Source: Leptolyngbya subtilissima AS-A7 | GTDB lineage: Bacteria; Cyanobacteriota; Cyanobacteriia; Phormidesmidales; Phormidesmidaceae | Direction: 5' to 3' | Length of the DNA: 64,000 nt | NCBI RefSeq assembly: GCF_039962255.1 | Contig: NZ_JAMPKY010000002.1 | Span: 434,001-498,000 of the forward strand | Shown here: in pieces, positions 46,287 to 55,084 of the stretch | How the letters are laid out: every line of letters starts with the position of its first letter | Numbering within the stretch: position 1 is the first letter of the stretch | Notes under the pieces: generated by a model | Database searches by the model: none | What the model saw: the letters and a program-made list of their open reading frames with translations, nothing else | Told to the model about the DNA's origin: nothing | Position numbers and translations under genes: made by a program

Positions 46287-47438
46287 GTGCTGCTGTCCAA
46301 AGGGTTTGAAATTGAGATATATACCGGCACCCCCAGCGGGGATGTGGTCGGTCTCTCCGATCGGATTGTGGCGGACCTCAATGGTTTCGTGCGCGAGCCC
46401 GACAGCCGCAATGTCGAGTACACCACCCCGCCCCTGTGCCAATACGAGAAACTGCTATGTGAGCTGGTGCGCCCCCGCCACGAGCTGCGCCATTACCTCA
46501 AGGGGTTAGGCAACTATACCCTCGTACCTGGCAGCACCCTCGCCCTCGGCAATACCGATCGCTTCTACCGCTCTGACCCCAGCAATCCTTACCACGCCTA
46601 CATCGAGCAGACCTACGGCACCACCGTGGTTACCGCCAGCGTCCACATCAACATTGGCATCTCGGATCCAGAAATTCTGATGCGGGCCTGTCGCTTGGTG
46701 CGGGTCGAAGCGCCCTTGTACCTGGCTCTCACCGCCTCATCGCCGTTTCTGGGTGGGAAAGCTACGGGCTCTCACTCTAGCCGCTGGCAGGTATTTCCCA
46801 AAACCCCAGCCCACGTGCCTCTGTTCACTAGCCACGTCCACCACATTCAGTGGATGGAAGCCCAGCTGGCGGCAGGCACTATGCAAAACGTGCGCCATCT
46901 GTGGTCATCGGTGCGGCCCAACGGCGATCGCCGCCCCTACAACCTCAACCGTTTAGAGCTGCGCATTTGTGACCTGATCAGCGACCCGGTGGCGCTGCTG
47001 GCGGTGGCGGCCCTGCTCGAAGCGCGCCTGATCCAGCTAATCCAAAATCCAGAATTGGATCCGCTGATTCTGAGTGAGCTACCTCAGGTCAGCCGCAACG
47101 ATGACCTAGTGGCCCTTACTGATGCCAACGAAATGGCCGTCGCCAGTCAAAGCCTCGAGGCCGAACTACGCCACTGGCAGGACGGTCGCCCAATTCTTGC
47201 TCGAGATTGGATCCAACAACTCTATGATGAGGTGTGGCCGATCGCCAAAGCCAATGGTCTCAGCTGCTTCCTCAGCCCGGTGAAAAAAATTCTGCGGGAA
47301 GGCAACGAAGCCCAGCGGTGGCTGCGGCAGCACGAAGCCGGGCAGTCGGTGCAGCAGGTGATCCAAAATGCGATCGCTGAAGTAGCTGACAGCGAGGGAA
47401 TATTAGCTCGCGATCTGTGCGAACCCTGTGCTGCTTAG
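46287..47438 (+). CDS. gshA: Glutamate-cysteine ligase, cyanobacterial type
   Basis: 383 residues from the GTG at 46287 (GAGGAATGCC upstream); an in-frame GTG at 46263 would add eight residues. The first step of glutathione synthesis. The N-terminus VLLSKGFEIEIYTGTPSGDVVG and a run of conserved acids and histidines (VTASVHINIG, HSSRWQVFPK, LNRLELRICDLI) match the plant-unrelated cyanobacterial GshA group. Its partner gshB is not in this window. Confidence 0.85.
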   Translation: MLLSKGFEIEIYTGTPSGDVVGLSDRIVADLNGFVREPDSRNVEYTTPPLCQYEKLLCELVRPRHELRHYLKGLGNYTLVPGSTLALGNTDRFYRSDPSNPYHAYIEQTYGTTVVTASVHINIGISDPEILMRACRLVRVEAPLYLALTASSPFLGGKATGSHSSRWQVFPKTPAHVPLFTSHVHHIQWMEAQLAAGTMQNVRHLWSSVRPNGDRRPYNLNRLELRICDLISDPVALLAVAALLEARLIQLIQNPELDPLILSELPQVSRNDDLVALTDANEMAVASQSLEAELRHWQDGRPILARDWIQQLYDEVWPIAKANGLSCFLSPVKKILREGNEAQRWLRQHEAGQSVQQVIQNAIAEVADSEGILARDLCEPCAA

Positions 47439-47677
47439 GGGAAGTTCCTTAGGGTTAGCGCCGCGATCGCGGCCTCCTAAGTAAAAATTTACTTATAGGT
47501 GCAATAAGGAAAGCTTTCTTCAGTAGAACCCGATCCCCCTTTTTTCGATCAGTTACCGCACAGGGTAAAACCACTGAGGGAAGTATTAATAAAATCTATA
47601 TCCCCTAGACATTTCCACCGCTGCCCTAAATTCGTGCCTCATCCGCTGATCCATTCCGTATTTTGATTCTCCTGTCT

Positions 47678-48181
47678 ATGCCCACCATTGTTTTAGTCAC
47701 GCCCCAGATCCCCCCAAATACAGGGAATATCGCCCGCACCTGCGCCGCCACGACCACTCCTCTACACCTCGTTGGCCCCCTAGGGTTTGACCTCAGCGAT
47801 CGCGCCCTCAAGCGAGCCGGGCTCGACTACTGGCCTCAAGTCAACCTAACTCTGCACACCGACTGGGATACTTTCTACACCCAGCAGCGCCAGCAGGGAG
47901 GACGAACCATCGGCTTTAGTACCTCTGGGCGATGTAGCTATACAGAATTGACCTACCGCGCCGATGACTGGCTGCTATTTGGTAGCGAAACCGAAGGCCT
48001 CCCCAAGTCAGTCCTGGCCACCTGTGACGAAACTGCCTACATTCCTATGGATCGCACCGTGGTGCGCAGTCTCAACCTCTCCGTTAGCGCCGCCATAGCC
48101 CTTTACGAGACCCTGCGCCAGCTTCACCTCTTCCACCCACAATCCACACTAGATATTGCTAGTAACCAAGACCCAGCTTAG
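47678..48181 (+). CDS. trmL: tRNA (cytidine/uridine-2'-O)-methyltransferase TrmL
   Basis: 167 residues from the ATG at 47678. A SPOUT-fold methyltransferase with the deep-knot motifs QIPPNTGNIARTCAAT (N-terminus), LFGSETEGLP (SAM-binding) and SLNLSVSAAIALYE (C-terminus). In E. coli TrmL methylates the wobble base of tRNA-Leu isoacceptors. A slightly longer frame to 47663 is possible. It is single-gene. Confidence 0.93.
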   Translation: MPTIVLVTPQIPPNTGNIARTCAATTTPLHLVGPLGFDLSDRALKRAGLDYWPQVNLTLHTDWDTFYTQQRQQGGRTIGFSTSGRCSYTELTYRADDWLLFGSETEGLPKSVLATCDETAYIPMDRTVVRSLNLSVSAAIALYETLRQLHLFHPQSTLDIASNQDPA

Positions 48182-48973
48182 CTTTGAGCAATAGAGTTGC
48201 CCTAGCCAACCAGAGTTTGATGAAGGCTACATTTAGAGCCTTAAAACAGAACGGGAAATGGTTAATAGCTATCGAGTAATGTCATATCCATAGACCACTG
48301 AGCTGAGTTGTGAAGCTTGTGGCGCGATCTGCTCCGTAGGCCAAAAGGGGTGAAACCCCCAATGCGAGCGTTTTTCGGGGCGAAATTGCGTTGAAAAGCT
48401 AGCAATCAAAATAAGCGGTTTCCAAGGATACAAAATTGGGGTAGTCGAGATAAGAAATTTATATAACCTACTTGGATGGTTTCTGTCTCGACATCTGCCA
48501 TTGGTTATAGAGGTCTAATTGTGCGTTTTGCCCTGTGGGTGATCAGCCCTGTGGGCAAAGGGTTTACGGTCTCAACCACAGTGGTTTATAGCCCCAGAAA
48601 CCAGGCTGGCGTTACAGTTAGTCGGCTCAGTCAAGCCCAAACAATACGCTTGCCAAATACTTTTTTTTGGGGTTAAACGTTTATGTTGTGCTCATCAAGT
48701 TCCCGGTCACGAGCTTAGTGTTCAGGGAAATGACAGAGAGACCCTGGGTATTGATTTTCGTGTTAAGTCATGTAAACTTGCCTAGGTTGCCGAAAGCAGG
48801 GTAATGTTACCTAGCCGAGGCGTTAATCTGTCGATCCGTTGTTGTTCTTCTGCTAACACCTTGCCTTGTCGCTATCTCTAACGAAAGAGTTTCTGCCAAC
48901 TGGCGGTACCTCCATCGGATAGGTAGTGTGGCTTTCATAGGTTGTTAAGCGCTGGTTTACAGGAGGTCGTTCC
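48182..48973. other. Long spacer upstream of the LysM/M23 gene
   Basis: Nearly 800 bases with no supported gene; a 66-codon frame at 48476-48676 has no recognisable product. Hairpin potential is seen at 48347-48360 (GGGG-TGAAA-CCCC) and between CTAGGT (about 48784) and ACCTAG (about 48810). A long 5' leader for the peptidase gene would fit, but I could not match a known riboswitch. Confidence 0.45.
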
Positions 48974-51157
48974 TTGAAACGCGTAGTTCCCCAAGAGTCT
49001 GAAGCTGATTGCCTGCCCTCTAGCTTGAGCAGCGCTCAATCTGAGCCTTCAGGAGGTTATCGTCGAGTGCAAACCTCGGCAGCCATGCTGGGCCTAGCCT
49101 TATCGTTCGGAGCGTCCGCTCCGTTTTTCACTGAGCCAGAATTGGCTCTCGCTGCCGAAGGCACTAACCTGACGGTGTTACCTGCGGCCAATCGGGATCA
49201 ACCCGAGATGCCCAAGTTAGTGTCTGCCGAAACAACCTCGTCCTATCACACCGTTGAAGCAGGGGAAAGCCTTTGGCAAATTGCTGCCCAGCACGAGGCC
49301 GATGTCAAAGCCATCAAGATGGCCAACGGCATTGCTGGTGACGACGTACTACGGGTTGGGCAGGTTATTCGGGTTCCTGCCGTAGGAATGGCCAGTTTGA
49401 CTGCTAGCGCTGATGTCTCTCGTTTGGCTCTCAAGGCCAATGCTGCTGGGGGCGTCGGTGGTGATTTAGCGACTGCTAGCAGCTTGTTGCCAACCAGCGA
49501 CGTACCCACAGTAGACGAGTTGGAGAAAGCTTGGCAGCTAGAGGATGCTCTGGCTCTCAAAGGTGAAGATGGGCTGTCTGAAGAAGATCTCGCTGCGGCT
49601 AACCTAGACAAGCTCTCCTCAGAAGAACTTGAAGTTGACGCTGACGGCCTCGTCTCTGACTCACTCCCCTTAGCTGCGATCCCCACTCTTGAACCAGAGG
49701 CTATCCAGGAGCCTGCGGCAGATCTGACCGCTGACGTTGAGCCAGCTGCCGCTGTCCAGCAAATGGCGAAGGTTGACGAGGCAGCTAGTCAAGCAGCCAG
49801 CGAAACGGTTGAGCCAGTTGAGTCTTTTGCTAGCCTGCCGCTCCACCAGGAAGAGGTCGAGCGTCCTGTTGCTGCTGCCCAGTCGCCGCAACCCGTTGCA
49901 GCTACCAGCACCCCAGTTCCTGCAGCAACTACCAACACTTCGGTCCCAGAGGCCAAGAAAGATTTCACCGTAGCGGCACTACCTCCAAGAACGGCGGCGG
50001 CGACTTCAACCGCTGAGGTTGGTACCGTACGGTCTTATCAGGTCAAGCCGGGTGACACTCTGTGGTCGATTGCTTCTCGCAACGGCCTCACCATAGATGA
50101 GCTTCTCAGCCACAACAACGCTGTTAACCAGCCTGAAGCTTTATCAGTCGGCGACAGCCTAAGCATTCCCCTAGCCTCAGCTACGGAAGAAGCGGTTAGC
50201 TCACCTTCCAGCGGTTTGGCGGCTGCTCCTAGAACCCGTGAGCAGGCTATTCGCGATCACTTGGCCCGCATTCGTGAGTCAAATAGCAACCAGGTTAACC
50301 GCGACGAACTCAACGCGCGAATTCGTGAAGCTCGTCAAGAGCTTGATCGCAGCCGTGTCACCAGTGCGACCCCAGAGACTGCCGCGCTGGAGTATCACAG
50401 CCCTGAGCCGGAAGCTGTGGCTGCTGTGGCTTCTAACGCAGTAGGTGGCCCCGAACCGGCCAGCTCGACAGCCCTAACCGCTAGAGAGGGTGCCCAAACC
50501 CTTGCATCGCCTGCTGCTGATTCGGAGTGGACAGTTACCGATGCCGCCAAAGATCAGGTTCAGCCGATCGCTGCTCTGAGCCCAGCCGATGAGGCCGTGG
50601 TTGATGAGTCTGAGCAGGTAGATGCCGCGACTCCTCCTAGTCAGCTGCTAGCGGCTGCTCCCCTAAGTGCTGATGCCTATCGGACTGCGCCGAGCATGCC
50701 AGTGGGGCAGACCGTGTCTCCCAACATGCCGATGATGCCGGGTGCCAACGAGTTTCTACCCGAGGCACCTCGTCTTTCCAACGGCTACATTTGGCCTACC
50801 CGTGGCACCCTGACTTCTGGCTACGGCTGGCGTTGGGGCCGCATGCACCGCGGTGTTGACATTGCTGGCCCAGTTGGAACGCCGATCGTGGCGGCAGCGC
50901 CAGGGGTTGTCGCGCGCTCTGGTTGGAATTCCGGTGGCTATGGCAACTTGGTAGATATCCGTCACTCCGACGGCAGCTTGACCCGCTATGCTCACAACAG
51001 CCGTTTGCTGGTACGCGAAGGTCAGCAAGTGAGCCAGGGGCAGCAGATCGCTGAGATGGGTAGCACAGGCTATAGCACTGGCCCTCACCTCCACTTCGAG
51101 GTGCACTTACCCAGCAGCGGTACCGTTAATCCCATGGCCTACTTACCCGATCGCTAG
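48974..51157 (+). CDS. LysM-LysM-M23 peptidoglycan hydrolase or regulator
   Basis: 727 residues from a TTG start with AGGAGG seven bases upstream (48961-48966). A signal-like hydrophobic stretch (about 36-60) is followed by LysM1 (about 91-135, YHTVEAGESLWQIA), a long acidic Ala/Glu-rich linker, LysM2 (about 353-400, YQVKPGDTLWSIAS), another linker, and a C-terminal M23 peptidase (HRGVDIAGPVG at about 625, HLHFE at about 704), whose zinc ligands are H and D of HRGVD and H of HLH. It should act in the envelope, in cell separation or envelope maintenance. Confidence 0.92.
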   Translation: MKRVVPQESEADCLPSSLSSAQSEPSGGYRRVQTSAAMLGLALSFGASAPFFTEPELALAAEGTNLTVLPAANRDQPEMPKLVSAETTSSYHTVEAGESLWQIAAQHEADVKAIKMANGIAGDDVLRVGQVIRVPAVGMASLTASADVSRLALKANAAGGVGGDLATASSLLPTSDVPTVDELEKAWQLEDALALKGEDGLSEEDLAAANLDKLSSEELEVDADGLVSDSLPLAAIPTLEPEAIQEPAADLTADVEPAAAVQQMAKVDEAASQAASETVEPVESFASLPLHQEEVERPVAAAQSPQPVAATSTPVPAATTNTSVPEAKKDFTVAALPPRTAAATSTAEVGTVRSYQVKPGDTLWSIASRNGLTIDELLSHNNAVNQPEALSVGDSLSIPLASATEEAVSSPSSGLAAAPRTREQAIRDHLARIRESNSNQVNRDELNARIREARQELDRSRVTSATPETAALEYHSPEPEAVAAVASNAVGGPEPASSTALTAREGAQTLASPAADSEWTVTDAAKDQVQPIAALSPADEAVVDESEQVDAATPPSQLLAAAPLSADAYRTAPSMPVGQTVSPNMPMMPGANEFLPEAPRLSNGYIWPTRGTLTSGYGWRWGRMHRGVDIAGPVGTPIVAAAPGVVARSGWNSGGYGNLVDIRHSDGSLTRYAHNSRLLVREGQQVSQGQQIAEMGSTGYSTGPHLHFEVHLPSSGTVNPMAYLPDR

Positions 51158-51181
51158 ATGGTTTAGCCATAGTTTAGTAGC

Positions 51182-51212
51182 GCGGGCTGACATTGCTGTT
51201 AGCCCGCTTTTT
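51182..51212 (+). terminator. Rho-independent terminator after the LysM/M23 gene
   Basis: GCGGGCTGACA (51182-51192) pairs with TGTTAGCCCGC (51197-51207), one G-T, with a TTTTT run at 51208-51212. Confidence 0.92.
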
Positions 51213-51336
51213 GTAAAATATTTTCCATCAAAGAAATGCTGGACATAGCTTGGTGTGTTGACTAATTCTGTGATAGATTCATTAACTGTGGGTTGACTAA
51301 TGGGGGTACGCCCTAGTTAGAAAAAATCAATGCTAC

Positions 51337-51408
51337 GGCTCAGTAGCTCAGTGGTAGAGCAGGGGACTCATAAGCCCTTGGTCGCAGGTTCAAATCCCGC
51401 CTGAGCCA
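51337..51408 (+). tRNA. trnM: tRNA-Met (anticodon CAT)
   Basis: A 72-base cloverleaf. Acceptor GGCTCAG (51337-51343) pairs with CTGAGCC (51401-51407), discriminator A at 51408. The D-arm AGCTCAGTGGTAGAGC and T-arm GCAGGTTCAAATCCCGC are normal. The anticodon loop is CTCATAA with CAT at 51369-51371; the last pair of the anticodon stem is A-G. The first acceptor pair G-C argues for the elongator rather than the initiator; a lysidine-modified tRNA-Ile cannot be excluded. CCA is not encoded. Confidence 0.93.
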
Positions 51409-51613
51409 TTCTTAACGGTTCAATAGTCCGTCCAGCGAGCGTTGGTCTAGCCTTTCTCTGGCTGGAGTTCGTTGGGGTGACGCATTAAAAAGCTTTATCA
51501 CTCTGTATGTATGGTAAAGCCGAGAGCGGACGAGGACACCAGGGAGAGTTTTCTCTGGCCAAAGTACTATGATGGTACTGCGCAACGGCGGTAAGACCTT
51601 GAGGGATGAGTCC

Positions 51614-52219
51614 ATGCCTGAGATAAGAGATAACTGTTTGCGGGTTGGCCAAATGGCACCCGACTTCAGTGCCACCGCCGTAGTTGACCAAAACTTCAAG
51701 ATTGTTAAGCTATCCGACTACCGGGGCCGATATGTGGTCCTATTTTTTTATCCCCTCGACTTTACCTTCGTCTGCCCTACAGAGATTGCGGCCTTTAGCG
51801 ATCGCTACAGTGAGTTTAAGGCGCTCAACACCGAGATTTTAGGCATCTCTGTAGACAGCGAGTTTGCTCACCTAGCCTGGATCCAAACTGAGCGTAAGCT
51901 AGGCGGGGTGGGCGATTTGAACTATCCCCTGGTGTCTGACATCAAAAAAGACATTAGCGCTGCCTACAACGTCCTCGACCCCGACAGTGGGGTAGCGCTA
52001 CGGGGCTTGTTCGTCATCGACCGGGACGGGGTGCTTCAGCATGCCACGATCAACAACCTAGCCTTTGGCCGTAAGGTCGATGAAACCCTGCGGGTTTTAC
52101 AGGCCATCCAGCATGTGCAAGCCAACCCCGATGAGGTTTGCCCGGTTGACTGGCAACCCGGAGATAAAACCATGAACCCCGACCCGGTGAAGGCAAGAGA
52201 ATTTTTTGCTGAGGTCTAG
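51614..52219 (+). CDS. 2-Cys peroxiredoxin (AhpC/TSA family)
   Basis: 201 residues from the ATG at 51614. Peroxidatic cysteine in FVCPTEI (about residue 55) and resolving cysteine in DEVCPVDW (about 175). [10 protein letters not shown] corresponds to the GG-G motif of hyperoxidation-sensitive enzymes, but the C-terminus REFFAEV lacks the YF helix, which predicts a robust enzyme. It uses thioredoxin-type reductants; trxA is also encoded in this window. A longer frame starts at 51569. It is followed 105 bases later by a second, cysteine-less peroxiredoxin-fold gene. Confidence 0.93.
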   Translation: MPEIRDNCLRVGQMAPDFSATAVVDQNFKIVKLSDYRGRYVVLFFYPLDFTFVCPTEIAAFSDRYSEFKALNTEILGISVDSEFAHLAWIQTERKLGGVGDLNYPLVSDIKKDISAAYNVLDPDSGVALRGLFVIDRDGVLQHATINNLAFGRKVDETLRVLQAIQHVQANPDEVCPVDWQPGDKTMNPDPVKAREFFAEV

Positions 52220-52324
52220 CGACACCGTCGCGATTCCGGCACGGATACTCGTTCCGAGCCGGTTCCCGAACGCTCCGCGAATCGCCCCTGCCCTGCCGCT
52301 GTTGTATCGTCATTTTTTGGTCTG

Positions 52325-52861
52325 ATGACCCCGATCGCGCCACTACCAGACCAGGCTAATCCCTGGCGCTATTGGCTGCCGTTGCCCCCTCGCTTAGGTC
52401 TGCCCCTCGGCCAGATATGCCCCGACTTTGCCCTGTGGGATGTCACCTACCAGCGCACGGTGCGCTTGGCTAACTGGCGAGGTAAGCAGCCGGTGGTCTT
52501 GCTCTTTTGCCGCCTCCTAGCAGAGATGGCCTACAGCCCTGGGCGGCACCCTTCGCTGGTCGCATTCAATCAGGCCTATGACCAGTTTCGCAACGCTGGG
52601 GTTGAAGTGTTAGCGATCGGCAATCAGCCCCAGCGTCAAGCTCAGGCGGCGGTAGAAGATCTGAGCTTAAGATTGCCGCTGCTATGCGACCCCGCGGGAG
52701 CGAGCTTTCGCGCTTACCACACTGGGCAAGCGCTGGGGGCACCCCTGCCGGCGCAGTTTGTGCTAGATGCGCAGGGGCGATTGCGCTACTGTCACCTGTT
52801 TTCACTGCTGCACCCAACCACATCGCCGGAAACGCTGCTAGCTGCCCTGAGTAGGCTTTAG
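52325..52861 (+). CDS. Peroxiredoxin-fold protein lacking the catalytic cysteine
   Basis: 178 residues. The fold is that of AhpC/TSA redoxins (GQICPDFALWDVTYQRTVRL, then VVLLFCRLLAEM, LAIGNQPQRQAQAAVED, LPLLCDPAGASF). The usual peroxidatic motif (T/S-x-x-C) in the loop after the LLF strand is missing: the stretch reads CRLLAEMAYSPGRHPSLVAF. It is therefore unlikely to be a classical peroxidase; other roles remain open. It lies just after a normal 2-Cys peroxiredoxin. Its stop TAG (52859-52861) interlocks with the stop of alr in the word TTAG. Confidence 0.75.
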   Translation: MTPIAPLPDQANPWRYWLPLPPRLGLPLGQICPDFALWDVTYQRTVRLANWRGKQPVVLLFCRLLAEMAYSPGRHPSLVAFNQAYDQFRNAGVEVLAIGNQPQRQAQAAVEDLSLRLPLLCDPAGASFRAYHTGQALGAPLPAQFVLDAQGRLRYCHLFSLLHPTTSPETLLAALSRL

Positions 52862-54057
52862 TTACTCTGGATGGCGGTAGAGGCTGCTAAGGGCTGCTCC
52901 ACTGCAATGCGGGGCAGACGGTGCTTAAAGCCACAGAGAATTTCCCAGCTGATGGTGTTGGCCATAGCAGCCCAATCGTCTGGGCCAATGATGTGGTGTC
53001 CGTCGCGGCCCAGCAGGGTGACGACATCACCCTCTTGCAGGCTGGGGATATGGCTGACATCCAGCATCAGCTGATCCATGGTGATAGCACCGATTTGCTG
53101 GGCTAGGCGGCCTTTGACCATGACCTGGAGCCGGTTGGAGAGCACCCGCGGCACCCCATCGGCGTAGCCAATGCCGACCACTGCTAGGCGGAGGGGGCGA
53201 TCGCACACGTATTGATGGCCATAACTAATGCCGGTGCCCGCAGGCACATCCTTGAGATGAGTGATGCGGGCTTTGACCTGCATGACAGGCTGTAGGTCGA
53301 GCCGCGATTGCAAATGGGGGGCCGGGTAGAGGCCATAGAGCCCTAGACCAACTCGCACCAGGTCGTAGTGGAGAGCAGGGTCAGCCAGGGTGGCGGCGGT
53401 GTTAGCCAAGTGTAGCCGGGGAGGGAGCAACTGCTGCTGTTGGAGGTGCCCTAGCGCCGTCTTAAACCGCTGCTGCTGCTGCTGCATGATGGTGGGGTCG
53501 GGGCTGTCGGCGGTAGCCAGGTGAGAGTAAAGGCTGTCGATTTTGAGGTGGGGCAACTGCCGCACAAACCGGGTAAAGTCGACGGCCTCGGCCCAGGGAA
53601 ACCCTAGGCGGGTCATACCGGTGTCGATCTTAAGGTGCACCCCAACCGGACGGGAAGCGGCTAGCCCAGAAAGCGTGTCGGAAAAGACCAGGGCCTGTTT
53701 GGGGTTGACCAGGGTGGGCTGAAGCCGCCAGTGGGCGATCGCCTGCATTTCTTCAGGGCTGTTGACCGCCCCCATCACTAAAATTGGCGCCTGAATGCCC
53801 GCGGCCCGCAGCTCAATTCCTTCGGGAACGGTGGCTACGCCGAGCCAGGTGGCCCCAGCTTGCAGCGCCGTTTGGGCAACGGTGACGGCCCCATGGCCAT
53901 AGGCATCGGCCTTAACCACCGCCATCAGCTGAGTGGTGGCGGGCAGCAACCCTCTAAACTGGCGCACGTTGTGCTGCAGCGCCGCCAGATTAATTTCAAC
54001 CCAGGCACGGCAGCAGCGCATAGGCTCCAGGCTTGGAGTGTGATCCCAATTCAGCAT
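52858..54057 (-). CDS. alr: Alanine racemase
   Basis: 399 residues. PLP-dependent interconversion of L- and D-alanine for peptidoglycan. The lysine that holds PLP is in AVVKADAYGHG near the N-terminus (about 49) and the other catalytic residue is the tyrosine in VGIGYADGVPR. It is convergent with the peroxiredoxin-fold gene, with a four-base stop overlap. The start is the ATG complementary to 54055-54057, with GGAGG in the upstream spacer. Confidence 0.96.
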   Translation of the reverse strand: MLNWDHTPSLEPMRCCRAWVEINLAALQHNVRQFRGLLPATTQLMAVVKADAYGHGAVTVAQTALQAGATWLGVATVPEGIELRAAGIQAPILVMGAVNSPEEMQAIAHWRLQPTLVNPKQALVFSDTLSGLAASRPVGVHLKIDTGMTRLGFPWAEAVDFTRFVRQLPHLKIDSLYSHLATADSPDPTIMQQQQQRFKTALGHLQQQQLLPPRLHLANTAATLADPALHYDLVRVGLGLYGLYPAPHLQSRLDLQPVMQVKARITHLKDVPAGTGISYGHQYVCDRPLRLAVVGIGYADGVPRVLSNRLQVMVKGRLAQQIGAITMDQLMLDVSHIPSLQEGDVVTLLGRDGHHIIGPDDWAAMANTISWEILCGFKHRLPRIAVEQPLAASTAIQSN

Positions 54058-54239
54058 TGTGTTCCTCCTTCACCACCGAGGCTAGCGCCTCATCATAGCG
54101 CCAGAACTGGCCACCAGATGTGCCAACACTATCCCAAGGTACCGGCTTCAGGACAGTCTACCAGAGGTCAAAAACCTCAATTTAGCTTCTGTGCTAACAT
54201 CAATCCAAATATTCTTTAGCCAATTATCCACGCATTCGA

Positions 54240-54740
54240 ATGGGTAAGGTTCTGGTGCTCAACGCCTCCTATGAACCGCTCAACATTACGAGCTGGCGTC
54301 GGGCTGTCGTCCTGATTATTAAGGGTAAGGCGGAGCGGGTTGAGCATAACGGCAAGTTTGTCTACGCCGATTTTCCGCTGCCGACGGTAATACGGCTGCG
54401 CCACTACGTGCGGGTGCCCTACAAAGATATACCACTCACCCGGCGCAACCTGCTCCAGCGCGACAACCACACCTGCCAATACTGCGCCTACAGCGGCGAC
54501 GGTCTCACCCTCGACCACGTGATCCCCCGATCGCGCGGTGGCAGCGACACCTGGGAAAACATGGTGGCCGCCTGCGTGCGCTGTAACGTGAAAAAGGGCA
54601 ACCGCACCCCGCGGGAGGCCAACATGCCGCTCTTTAGTCAACCCCGTAAGCCCCACAGCAGTCTCTACTTTGAGGTGACGCGGCAAATTCACAGCGGCGT
54701 ACACCAGGAGTGGAAGAAGTACGTCATTGGGATTTCGTAA
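54240..54740 (+). CDS. HNH endonuclease family protein
   Basis: 166 residues. The C-terminal HNH fold is seen in RDNHTCQYCAYSGDGLTLDHVIPRSRGG, followed by ENMVAACVRCNVKKGNRTP, with two CxxC zinc knuckles. This free-standing HNH family is common in cyanobacteria and other bacteria, and its biological role is not defined. The start MGKVLVLNASYEPLNI is the family start. It is divergent from the alanine racemase gene, with 180 bases between. Confidence 0.9.
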   Translation: MGKVLVLNASYEPLNITSWRRAVVLIIKGKAERVEHNGKFVYADFPLPTVIRLRHYVRVPYKDIPLTRRNLLQRDNHTCQYCAYSGDGLTLDHVIPRSRGGSDTWENMVAACVRCNVKKGNRTPREANMPLFSQPRKPHSSLYFEVTRQIHSGVHQEWKKYVIGIS

Positions 54741-55084
54741 CTGTTCTAGTGCATGATTGCTTCAAGAGTATTCGACGGCATCATCGCTGCTTGACTACCG
54801 GCGGATTCATTCTTAGAGTGCTGCCTTAGGCCATGGGGCTTGAAATCCTATAGCCTGATAACCGTTTGCACCAGACTCTATCGAGTGACTCTAACAGTTC
54901 CGCTGCAATTTGCGATAATTAAGTAGGGCCGCGGCGCTATTGACAGCGCTTTTGAATCAAGACGATGGTGAGCCAAGCGGGTTGACGTTAGCACCTCTAA
55001 CGCCGTTGAGGTCTATCCCTTGTCTTTGCACTAAGGGGCTATGTCTACCTACCATCGAGCGCGCTGTCGCACAAGGAATTGCCC
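54741..55084. other. Upstream region of the DHH gene
   Basis: About 340 bases without a gene. GATAAT (54914-54919) is a possible -10 box. AAGGAATT lies just before the DHH start at 55085. Confidence 0.4.

Noticed and set aside
48476-48676. 66-codon plus-strand frame
   Set aside because: No domain and no convincing start; more probably part of an untranslated region.
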